Shown: positions 32,713-39,502 of the stretch, piece by piece
Layout: every line of letters begins with the position of its first letter
Position numbering within the stretch: the stretch's first letter is position 1
NCBI GenBank assembly: GCA_016290335.1
Contig: JAEETM010000033.1
Coordinates: 1-39,502 of the forward strand
Direction of reading: 5' to 3'
From: Treponema sp.
Lineage (GTDB): Bacteria; Spirochaetota; Spirochaetia; Treponematales; Treponemataceae
Length of the DNA: 39,502 bases
Position numbers and translations under genes: made by a program
Notes under the pieces: generated by a model
Told to the model about the DNA's origin: nothing
Seen by the model: the letters and a program-made list of their open reading frames with translations, nothing else
Databases searched by the model: none

Positions 32713-33735
32713 ATGGAAAAAACACCACTTACTGGTCTTCTGCCACAAGAAATTGTAGAAACTCTAAATCTCCAGCAAAAGTTTCGCGGCATACAGATTT
32801 TTAAATGGATTGGAAACGGTGCAGAATCGTTCTCGCAGATGACAAATCTTAATCTTGAACTGCGCAATCAGCTTGAACAGACTGCACTGCTCCGCTCCTC
32901 ATCAATCCTTCAAACCTTAAAAGACCCGGACGGTACAATCAAACTCCAGATAAAACTCTGCGACGGAAACATTGTAGAAACAGTTCTCCTTACCGACAAG
33001 GAAGGTCGTAAAACTGCGTGCGTTTCGTGCCAGGCCGGTTGTGCCATGAAGTGTGCATTCTGCCAGACTGGAACACTCGGACTTGCAAGAAATCTTACTG
33101 CCGGAGAAATTGTAGAAGAGTTTCTATTTCTGGAAAAAGAAGCCGGTAAGCTTGATAATATTGTTTTTATGGGCATGGGAGAACCTATGCAGAATCTTGA
33201 AGCCATAAGGCGGGCGGTAGAGATTTTGTGTCATAAGGATGGACGGGCGCTTTCATCAAAAAGAATAACTTTATCTACCTGCGGAATTGTAAGCGGTATT
33301 TACGAAATGGCAGATAAGGGCCCTAACCTGCGCCTTGCAGTATCCCTTACTACTGCCAACGAAGAATTACGCAAGGAACTCATGCCAGTTTCCCGTTCCC
33401 AGGCTAATAATCTTGAAAACTTAAAAAAAGCAATTAAATACTATTCAGAAAAAACAGGAAAACGTGTTACACTCGAAGCAGCCCTGCTTCATAGTAAAAA
33501 TACAGATAAATCAAGTGCAGAAAACCTTATTTCCTTTGCAAAGGATTTGGATGTAAACATAAACCTTATTCCGTGGAATCCTGTAAAAAATCTCCCTTTT
33601 GAAGAACCAACCTCAGACGAAACAAAACGGTTTGTCCAGCTGCTTGAAAAAGCCGGACTTAATGTTACGTTACGTACACGCCGTGGAAGAAAAATCGGTG
33701 GTGCCTGCGGCCAGCTTGGAAAAGTTTCTCAATAA
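32713..33735 (+). CDS. rlmN: Dual-specificity 23S rRNA/tRNA adenine-C2 methyltransferase RlmN
   Basis: 340 residues. Radical SAM cluster motif C110-x3-C114-x2-C117 (GCAMKCAFCQTG), GMGEPMQNLEA (about 156-166), and the C-terminal methyl-shuttling cysteine C332 in GGACGQL. It methylates A2503 of 23S rRNA and A37 of some tRNAs. Cfr is a relative, but housekeeping context and length favour RlmN. The ribosome site is weak. Confidence 0.94.
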   Translation: MEKTPLTGLLPQEIVETLNLQQKFRGIQIFKWIGNGAESFSQMTNLNLELRNQLEQTALLRSSSILQTLKDPDGTIKLQIKLCDGNIVETVLLTDKEGRKTACVSCQAGCAMKCAFCQTGTLGLARNLTAGEIVEEFLFLEKEAGKLDNIVFMGMGEPMQNLEAIRRAVEILCHKDGRALSSKRITLSTCGIVSGIYEMADKGPNLRLAVSLTTANEELRKELMPVSRSQANNLENLKKAIKYYSEKTGKRVTLEAALLHSKNTDKSSAENLISFAKDLDVNINLIPWNPVKNLPFEEPTSDETKRFVQLLEKAGLNVTLRTRRGRKIGGACGQLGKVSQ

Positions 33736-33751
33736 TTTATAAAAAAATTGC

Positions 33752-33779
33752 TTGACATCACTTAAATCCATGTTATCAT
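33752..33779 (+). promoter_or_regulatory. Sigma-70 promoter of the GH36/GT/TetR/symporter cluster
   Basis: TTGACA, a 16-base spacer and TATCAT. The start site would fall at about 33786, directly in front of a palindrome, giving a leader of about 80 bases to the GH36 ATG. Confidence 0.75.
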
Positions 33780-33787
33780 TATTATAG

Positions 33788-33804
33788 TGATAGTAACACT
33801 ATCA
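33788..33804 (+). promoter_or_regulatory. Putative TetR-family operator
   Basis: TGATAGTAACACTATCA: perfect 7-base half-sites around a 3-base centre. It overlaps the expected transcription start. The size and the ACTATCA/TGATAGT halves recall TetR-type operators, and a TetR-family gene lies in the same run of genes. Binding is inferred. Confidence 0.6.
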
Positions 33805-33866
33805 TAGTAAAATATTACCTATCAGTCATAATTTTTCTGCTACACCAAATACAAAGGATGTGTTTA

Positions 33867-35576
33867 ATGAAAACTTATTATTCAGAAGAAACCTTTACCG
33901 CAGTTCAGAACAGCGTAATAGACACTCTGAACATATCTGAATTAACACAATCAGAAAAAAATGATGCACAAAATGCCTGGATTAACTTAGGCGGCTGGCA
34001 ATCCTGGAATCCGGGTTTTGAGATTGAACCAGGAAAAAAACAGCCTTCCCTTCACTGTCATATACTAATACAGTGGAACGCTTACATTGAGTTTCCGGGT
34101 ACAAAAGCCAGACCTTCCAAAAATATTGTACTCGGACAATTCTTTACATACCTTCGCTGGGATGATTTTTACCTTGTTTTTGTATCTTGTGGAAATATAA
34201 ACAGCAGAAATGTTAATCAGGATAAGCCGCTTCCTCCTGTTCAATTCATTATCAACAGAAAAGAAAATACGGTTTCCATTGAGCTTTGCGATACAAACAA
34301 AAAATGGAAAAAAGGTGAACTTCAGGCAAAAATTGAAGTTTTTACAGCTTCGTCTTATTTTGAAGTACGGGATAAATTAAAAGAGATTTTCGGCAGCTCG
34401 GAAAAAGGTGGAGATTATTCCCAGCGTTTTGACCAGCTTAATTTTCTTGGCAAACGTCTTTACGGCTGGGAAAGCTGGTACAATCATTATGAAAAAATAA
34501 ACGAAGAGCTTATTCTGCGCGACCTTGATTCCATTACCAAAACAGAAAACATAATCAGTCTTTGCGAAAATTACACAACAAACCAGAAAAATGTAGTTTT
34601 CCAGATTGATGACGGCTGGGAAAAGCAGCTTGGCACATGGGAAATTGACGAAAAGCTTTTTCCGCACGGGCTAAAATCAATCACAGAAAAAATTGAGCTG
34701 GCAGAGTTTGTTCCCGGCTTATGGATTGCACCGATTATTGTTGATTTAAGAAGCAAAAGCGCTAACGAACACCCAGAATGGCTTTTACGCGACAAAAACG
34801 GGCATCTTGTAAAAGCAGGCTTTAATCCACGCTGGGGAGCTGACGGAACATTTTACTGCCTTGACCTGAGCCGTCCTGATGTTCTTGAATACCTTGACAA
34901 CCTTATGAACACAATCATAAATGAATGGGGCTTCCGTTATGTTAAGCTTGATTTTTTATATGCCGGAATGCACGTAGGAAATCATTATGACTGGAATCCT
35001 GCTTATGAAAGCTTTGCAAATGCAATAAAGCTCCTTACCCGCCGCAAACAGAATGATGAAGGAAAACCGGTTGCTTACCTTGGCTGCGGTACTCCGTTTG
35101 AAATGAGCTTTAATGACCTTCCTCTTTCACGAATCGGCTGCGACACTTACGAGCATTGGGAAAACAAGCTGCTCCGATTCCTCAACTGGAACGGCAGAAA
35201 TGAAGCCTACCTGAACTTAAAAGACACACTTGGTCACGCTTTGTGGAATAAAATCATTTTTGTAAATGACCCGGACGTTATATTTATCCGCAAAAATAAC
35301 TGTTCTCTTACTGATGATGAAAAGCGCCTGATTGCTCTTGCTGCAATTTTATTTGGTAATCAGATTATGTATTCAGATGATCCTGCTGACTGTACTTCGC
35401 CGGAAGAAATTGCACTTTCAAAAGAAATTACTGGCTTAATCAAAAAATATGATGATGAAGATTTTGGAATAAAGCAGACCGCTGCCGACAGATACAAGCT
35501 GTTTACCCGTAGTGGAAAATATGAAGGTGAGATTGATTTAGGCAGCAAGCATATTTGTGAGATTCAGGAGAAATAG
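33867..35576 (+). CDS. GH36-type alpha-galactosidase-like glycoside hydrolase
   Basis: 569 residues from the ATG at 33867, chosen because AAAGGA lies 8 bases upstream; an ATG at 33858 overlaps that site. A beta-rich N-terminal domain (1-190) precedes a TIM barrel with QIDDGW (247-252), GLWIAP (284-289), YVKLDFLYAG carrying the likely nucleophile D362, and SRIGCDTYEHW carrying the likely acid/base D426. These are clan GH-D/GH36 hallmarks. It lacks a signal peptide, so it should act in the cytoplasm on imported alpha-galactosides. It is shorter than many GH36 enzymes (often about 700). The melibiose-type symporter in the cluster supports the call. Confidence 0.82.
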   Translation: MKTYYSEETFTAVQNSVIDTLNISELTQSEKNDAQNAWINLGGWQSWNPGFEIEPGKKQPSLHCHILIQWNAYIEFPGTKARPSKNIVLGQFFTYLRWDDFYLVFVSCGNINSRNVNQDKPLPPVQFIINRKENTVSIELCDTNKKWKKGELQAKIEVFTASSYFEVRDKLKEIFGSSEKGGDYSQRFDQLNFLGKRLYGWESWYNHYEKINEELILRDLDSITKTENIISLCENYTTNQKNVVFQIDDGWEKQLGTWEIDEKLFPHGLKSITEKIELAEFVPGLWIAPIIVDLRSKSANEHPEWLLRDKNGHLVKAGFNPRWGADGTFYCLDLSRPDVLEYLDNLMNTIINEWGFRYVKLDFLYAGMHVGNHYDWNPAYESFANAIKLLTRRKQNDEGKPVAYLGCGTPFEMSFNDLPLSRIGCDTYEHWENKLLRFLNWNGRNEAYLNLKDTLGHALWNKIIFVNDPDVIFIRKNNCSLTDDEKRLIALAAILFGNQIMYSDDPADCTSPEEIALSKEITGLIKKYDDEDFGIKQTAADRYKLFTRSGKYEGEIDLGSKHICEIQEK

Positions 35577-35648
35577 CGAGAGCTTCTACTTAGAGAATAC
35601 CGAAAACTTATTCGGCTCTCGCTTGCAGTTTTGCAAAGCAAAACTGCT
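35575..35648 (+). repeat. Two-hairpin element, copy B (GH36 stop to GT-B gene)
   Basis: Hairpin 1 closes with AGCGAGAGC (35575-35583) and GCTCTCGCT (35615-35623); hairpin 2 is GCAGTTTTGC / GCAAAACTGC (35625-35634, 35638-35647). Its first bases form part of the GH36 TAG stop codon. Confidence 0.87.
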
Positions 35649-35674
35649 ATCACAAAATATTTAGGAGAAATGAT

Positions 35675-37138
35675 ATGGAAATCTTTAATAATAAAATCAG
35701 CCGCAGCGTAGAAAAAAAGGCAATCCGCAAACAGAAGCAGTTTATCAGAAAATACGGTGACGACAGAAACAAGAATTATTATCTTACACTCGAAGACAAC
35801 GAAGTAATTACTCCAGCTTTAGGCGTCAAAATCATCAGACTTTCAAAAGAGCCTACGGATTTTTCAAAACAACTTTCAGAGCTGCCATCTAAGCCAATCA
35901 TCATCGGAAATATCCGAATGGGCTTTGGTCACTACAGAATCTCAATGGCAATGGCAAGTGCTGCACAAAAGCTTGGGTTCACACCCCTGTGGCTCGACTT
36001 AAACTCAATGCCGGAAACAACCTGTACAAAAATCATCTCATATCAGAATGATTTATATTCAACCGGTTCAAGACTTTCGCAGAAAATCCCGCTGTTTAAT
36101 AAGCTTGTATGGGAACCGCTTAATTACGAAGGCTTTAAAAAGCTCAGCTACAATGTTGGCGACCAGAAAAATGCAGAGCTTATGACTTCTGTTTTTAAGA
36201 ATATACCAAAGGATGTCCCTCTTGTAGCAACTCACGTATGGCCAAGCCAGGCAGCAATTCATGCCGGAATGAAAAACGTAATCAATGCAATTCCTGATAA
36301 CTGGCCAATGGCACTTCATCTTTCGGAAGGTGCCATTCATGCAGTACAGACATACAACACTTACTGGGGCTACAAAACACTCCATGGCTTTGACAAAAAC
36401 AAAATCCTCAATCCTATGACTGACAAGGATATTGTTTATACAGGTCATTACATTGACGATGAGCTTGTTTCAAACATTGAAGCTGACTGCAAAAACCGTA
36501 TTGAACGATGCAAAAACGGCAAACCAATCCGTTTTCTGCTTACAATCGGTGGAGCCGGAGCACAGGGAGATTTCTTTGCAGCAATAATCAGAACACTTAT
36601 GCCGTACATTAAGAACAACAAAGCCTGTCTTTACATCAACTGCGGTGATTATGAAAACGTCTGGCACAAGCTTAAAGCTGATATTCCGGAGCTTTCTGAA
36701 GCTGAAACTCATTTTAATGACTGGAACGAAGAAAAGCTCTTTGCGGAAAAAGCTGTTTCAAATCTTTCTGGCGAAGAAGGCACTGGTATTCACGCTTTCT
36801 GCAACAAGGATATTTTTGCAGCAGTTTATATTACTAATCTTCTTATGCGTGCCTGTGATGTACTTGTTACAAAACCAAGTGAGCTTGCCTTCTATCCGGT
36901 GCCAAAGCTTTTTATAAGACGCGTTGGCGGTCACGAAATGTGGGGAGCAATTCATTCTGCAGAAATTGGCGACGGTACACAGGAATGTGAAACAGTTGCC
37001 TTTGCAAGCGAAATGATTAAACAGCTTATAGAAAATCCAAAAGAAATTGAAAAAATGTGCAGCAACATCATAAAAAATAAACAGCTGGAGATTTACGACG
37101 GCGCGTATAAGGTAGTGAGATTATCAGAGCATGTCTGA
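35675..37138 (+). CDS. GT-B-fold glycosyltransferase-like protein (MGDG synthase/MurG-like), unknown substrate
   Basis: 487 residues, soluble. A basic N-terminal helix (12-27) precedes IIIGNIRMGFGHYRISMAMA (GFGHYR at 83-88), the position of the glycine/histidine loop in MurG and MGDG synthases. The C-terminal half has LLTIGGAGAQGDFF (GGAGAQG at 292-298) and ACDVLVTKPSELAFYPVPKL (393-412), matching the donor-binding part of GT28-like enzymes. I do not recognise a characterised orthologue. The cluster suggests galactose transfer, perhaps to lipid, but substrate and product are open. AGGAGA precedes the ATG. Its last codons lie in a palindromic repeat. Confidence 0.65.
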   Translation: MEIFNNKISRSVEKKAIRKQKQFIRKYGDDRNKNYYLTLEDNEVITPALGVKIIRLSKEPTDFSKQLSELPSKPIIIGNIRMGFGHYRISMAMASAAQKLGFTPLWLDLNSMPETTCTKIISYQNDLYSTGSRLSQKIPLFNKLVWEPLNYEGFKKLSYNVGDQKNAELMTSVFKNIPKDVPLVATHVWPSQAAIHAGMKNVINAIPDNWPMALHLSEGAIHAVQTYNTYWGYKTLHGFDKNKILNPMTDKDIVYTGHYIDDELVSNIEADCKNRIERCKNGKPIRFLLTIGGAGAQGDFFAAIIRTLMPYIKNNKACLYINCGDYENVWHKLKADIPELSEAETHFNDWNEEKLFAEKAVSNLSGEEGTGIHAFCNKDIFAAVYITNLLMRACDVLVTKPSELAFYPVPKLFIRRVGGHEMWGAIHSAEIGDGTQECETVAFASEMIKQLIENPKEIEKMCSNIIKNKQLEIYDGAYKVVRLSEHV

Positions 37139-37145
37139 AAATGAC
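37120..37145 (+). repeat. Degenerate short palindrome across the GT-B gene stop
   Basis: Core stem TCAGA / TCTGA around loop GCATG, with ATTA before and AAATGAC after, the same frame as the other family members. It supplies the last codons (LSEHV and stop) of the GT-B-like gene. Confidence 0.5.
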
Positions 37146-37180
37146 AAAACATAAGCAAGAACAAATTATAAGGAGCCATT

Positions 37181-37849
37181 ATGACACCAAAAGAAAAATA
37201 CAAGGAAGAAAAAGACAACCTTAAAAACAGCAGAATATCACGGATTCTGGAGAGTGCCTTTGAACTTTTTGCAGAAAAAGGTATAGACAATGTTACAATG
37301 ACTGATATTGCTACAAAAGCTGAAATTGGAGTTGCTTCGCTTTACCGATATTTTGAAACAAAAGAAGAAATTGCTGTTCAAACTTCAATCTGGGCCTGGG
37401 AAAGACAGAAATCATTTATTTTACCTCAACTTTTAACAGACAACTTTAATAATGCAACAGGAATTAACCAGCTTTCAATCATTTTTTCAATGTTTATCAA
37501 GCTGTACGAAAATCAGGTTAAGTTTTTGCGTTATATCTACTTTTTTGATTCGTATGCAGTTCGCATTAAAATGGAAAAAGAAAGGCTGCTGGATTATGAA
37601 AAAACAATTGAATCTACTAAAAATGTTATTGCGGCTTCAATTTCCAAAGGAATTGAAGATAAATCTATAAAATCAAAGTATAAAGAGTCTCAAGATGTAT
37701 TATATTTTACACTAATGCACACACTTTTTGCCTCTGCTCAGAAGCTTAGCTTAAGTGGAGACATGCTTTTGATGGATGAACTTGTTAGTGGTAAACAGGA
37801 ACTTGAATTATTAAGTACATTGTTACTTGATGCACTCAAGGTCAATTAA
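37181..37849 (+). CDS. TetR/AcrR-family transcriptional regulator
   Basis: 222 residues. N-terminal helix-turn-helix domain (about 15-62): SRILESAFELFAEKGIDNVT followed by MTDIATKAEIGVASLYRYFETKEE, the standard TetR pattern. The C-terminal helical domain would bind a ligand, here plausibly a sugar or its product. An AAGGAG site lies 6 bases before the ATG. It lies between the GT-B-like gene and the symporter, and a TetR-like palindrome overlies the cluster promoter, so autogenous repression is likely. Confidence 0.9.
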   Translation: MTPKEKYKEEKDNLKNSRISRILESAFELFAEKGIDNVTMTDIATKAEIGVASLYRYFETKEEIAVQTSIWAWERQKSFILPQLLTDNFNNATGINQLSIIFSMFIKLYENQVKFLRYIYFFDSYAVRIKMEKERLLDYEKTIESTKNVIAASISKGIEDKSIKSKYKESQDVLYFTLMHTLFASAQKLSLSGDMLLMDELVSGKQELELLSTLLLDALKVN

Positions 37850-37863
37850 AATCAGGAGGAAAT

Positions 37864-39276
37864 ATGAAAAGCTTAACAAAAGGAAAAATGTGGTGTTATG
37901 CCATAGGACAATTGGGCTGGTCAATCATCTCAGGGCTTATTGGTTCCTGGCTTGTGTATTTTTACCAGCCAAGTGCAGAAGCAATAAATGATGGAATGAT
38001 TTCTCTTGTTCCACAGGGCCGCGTAGTATTAGGTATACTCACTTTAATTGGACTTGTAACAGCCATTGGACGAGTTTTTGATGCCGTCACAGATCCTCTT
38101 ATAGGAAACTGGTCAGACAGCTTAAATCATAAACTTGGACGAAGAATTCCATTTATGAGATGGTCTGCAATTCCTCTTGGACTTGTATTTATTCTTGTAT
38201 TCTGCGCACCAATTCCAAAAGAAAGCGCATTAAATACAGTATGGCTTTTTGTTACTGTACTTGCCTATTATTTCCTTATTACCTGTTATTGCACACCGTA
38301 TACATCACTTCTTGCAGAGCTTCCACATAATCAGGAAGAAAAACTTAAACTTTCTATGTGCATTTCCCTTACATTTATTGTTGGAACCTGTTTAGGCTAC
38401 ACTGCACCAATAATCTGGGGAATAATGATAAATGGCGGTATGGCAAGAGTTCCTGCCATGAGAATTACCTTTGCGATTCTTTCTGTAATTGCTACAATCT
38501 GTATGCTTGTTCCAGCTTTTGGCTTAAATGAAAAAGATTACTATGAAGCAAAGCCTACAAGTTCAAATATGTTCAGTTCACTTGGAAAAACCTTTAAAAA
38601 TAAAGATTTCAGAGTATTCTTAGGACAAGACATCATCTACTTCTTTGGACTTGCAATGTTCCAGACAGGACTTCCCTTCTTTGTAACAAGTCTTCTTCAG
38701 CTGCCGGAATCCTGGACAACCTATATGTTTGGCGGACTCACCCTGCTTTCACTGGCCTTCTATCCTTTTGTAACAAAAATGGCCGCAAAATGGGGAAAGA
38801 AAAAGCTTCTAATCGCCGCATTCATTGGATTTGTAATCACATTTGGATTTACAGCACTTTCGGGCGAAAAGCTCAGTTTTATTCCGATTTATGTTCAGGC
38901 TGTAATTATTGTAATACTCGGCTCATTCCCACAGGCAATCTTTGGTATTATTCCACAGACAATTATTGCAGACATCGCCCTTTCTGATGAAAAAACAACC
39001 GGAGAATCCAGAAGCGGAATGTTCTACGCTGCAAGAACTTTTGCAATGAAGATGGGACAATCTCTTGCAATGCTTTTGTTTACATCTCTTGCAACAATTG
39101 GAGCATCAAAAGCTGTTGCCGCCGCAGTAGAAACTGGTACAACAGTAGAACAACAAGCCGGCGGCAGTCCTCTTGGTTACAGAATCGTTGCACTTGTTGC
39201 ATCAATCTGCTGTTTAATCGGAGGATTTATAATGATGTTCTATAACGAAAAGAAAGTAATGGAACAGATTTCATAG
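37864..39276 (+). CDS. GPH-family sugar:cation symporter (MelB-like)
   Basis: 470 residues, about 12 transmembrane helices. The GPH signature after TM2 is clear: IGRVFDAVTDPLIGNWSDSL followed by KLGRRIPFMRW, as in MelB, LacS and XynB-type transporters. The substrate is a glycoside; pairing with a GH36 enzyme points to melibiose- or raffinose-like sugars, or galactosides from plant material or glycolipid. AGGAGG precedes the ATG by 4 bases, 14 bases after the tetR stop. Confidence 0.88.
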   Translation: MKSLTKGKMWCYAIGQLGWSIISGLIGSWLVYFYQPSAEAINDGMISLVPQGRVVLGILTLIGLVTAIGRVFDAVTDPLIGNWSDSLNHKLGRRIPFMRWSAIPLGLVFILVFCAPIPKESALNTVWLFVTVLAYYFLITCYCTPYTSLLAELPHNQEEKLKLSMCISLTFIVGTCLGYTAPIIWGIMINGGMARVPAMRITFAILSVIATICMLVPAFGLNEKDYYEAKPTSSNMFSSLGKTFKNKDFRVFLGQDIIYFFGLAMFQTGLPFFVTSLLQLPESWTTYMFGGLTLLSLAFYPFVTKMAAKWGKKKLLIAAFIGFVITFGFTALSGEKLSFIPIYVQAVIIVILGSFPQAIFGIIPQTIIADIALSDEKTTGESRSGMFYAARTFAMKMGQSLAMLLFTSLATIGASKAVAAAVETGTTVEQQAGGSPLGYRIVALVASICCLIGGFIMMFYNEKKVMEQIS

Positions 39277-39295
39277 TCATAAATGCTTCATAGTG

Positions 39296-39369
39296 GTAAG
39301 TTTTGCATAGCAAAACTTACAGCGGAACTTATTAAAATGTTTTATTTAAATAAAACATATAGTTCCGCT
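39296..39369 (-). repeat. Two-hairpin element, copy D (inverted)
   Basis: Hairpin 2 comes first on the plus strand: GTAAGTTTTGC / GCAAAACTTAC (39296-39306, 39310-39320). Hairpin 1 follows: AGCGGAACT / AGTTCCGCT (39321-39329, 39361-39369). Its loop holds a perfect 22-base palindrome (39337-39358, half-site ATGTTTTATTT). Inverted relative to copies A, B and C. Confidence 0.85.
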
Positions 39370-39376
39370 AGTAAAC

Positions 39377-39405
39377 TTGAAATAACCAGTATTCTAGTTT
39401 ATAAT
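39377..39405 (+). promoter_or_regulatory. Sigma-70 promoter of the last gene
   Basis: TTGAAA, a 17-base spacer and TATAAT, with a leader of about 30 bases to the ATG at 39443. Confidence 0.8.
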
Positions 39406-39442
39406 TGAACTAATAAAAAAGTTTTATTATAGGAGTGCTATA

Positions 39443-39502
39443 ATGCAGAAAAAGATATATGTAGTCGGAATGTTCGATACTGATACAGCTTCTAAGGTTG
39501 AG
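39443..39502 (+). CDS. N-terminal fragment, possibly HMA-like domain (cut by window edge)
   Basis: Only 20 codons are visible: MQKKIYVVGMFDTDTASKVE. TAGGAG lies upstream and a consensus promoter precedes it, so the start is sound. The pattern I-Y-V-x-GM ... KVE resembles the first strand and helix of heavy-metal-associated domains, but the CxxC metal motif is replaced by FDTDT. The assignment is weak because of the short fragment. Confidence 0.4.
   Translation, partial: MQKKIYVVGMFDTDTASKVE

Noticed and set aside
15370..37145. Short palindromes as a CRISPR array
   Set aside because: They are scattered singly between genes without regular spacers, so they are dispersed repeats.

Overview
The window looks like a chromosomal segment of a host-associated spirochaete, most likely a gut or rumen Treponema. 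This rests on the AT-rich coding style, the packed mre/mrd cell-shape operon, a dnaG-rpoD cluster beside RNase P RNA, lipoproteins with relaxed lipoboxes, and fermentative and sugar-uptake genes. Species was not established. No phage, transposase, CRISPR array or plasmid gene was seen, and no gap over 300 bases lacks a gene or RNA.

Positions 1-13361 are all on the minus strand. In transcription order they hold an MBL-fold hydrolase, a 72-residue protein, mltG, dnaG, rpoD, a zinc-ribbon coiled-coil protein, the RNase P RNA (rnpB), a TPR membrane protein, mreB, mreC, mreD, mrdA (PBP2) and a truncated rodA. This joins replication priming, the primary sigma factor, tRNA maturation and lateral-wall peptidoglycan synthesis in one nearly gapless run. 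From 13460 to 16537, still minus, come tRNA-Thr and tRNA-Tyr with a strong promoter and terminator, then glgA, an AroH-type chorismate mutase and an SPFH-like membrane protein.

From 16611 to 30081 strands alternate: a small membrane protein, cca, another membrane protein, trpS, folC, alr, a lipoprotein, thrC, a second lipoprotein, an NCS2 purine permease, tRNA-Gly(TCC), a CDF metal exporter and a chagasin-like protease inhibitor. None of the three tRNAs encodes CCA, so all depend on the cca gene here.

From 30244 to the end everything is on the plus strand: an LDH-fold 2-hydroxyacid dehydrogenase with a malate-type specificity residue, fumarase, rlmN, then a likely sugar-utilisation operon of a GH36 alpha-galactosidase-like enzyme, an unrecognised GT-B-like protein, a TetR regulator and a GPH-type sugar symporter. 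A consensus promoter overlaid by a TetR-like palindrome precedes it. The window ends in the first 20 codons of another gene.

The most unusual signal is a family of dispersed two-hairpin elements (four copies) whose stems change sequence but keep pairing. Two copies bracket folC and an inverted pair brackets the GT-B/TetR/symporter genes. A second structured repeat (two copies), a family of short palindromes, and tRNA-Gly fragments downstream of the tRNA-Gly gene are also present.
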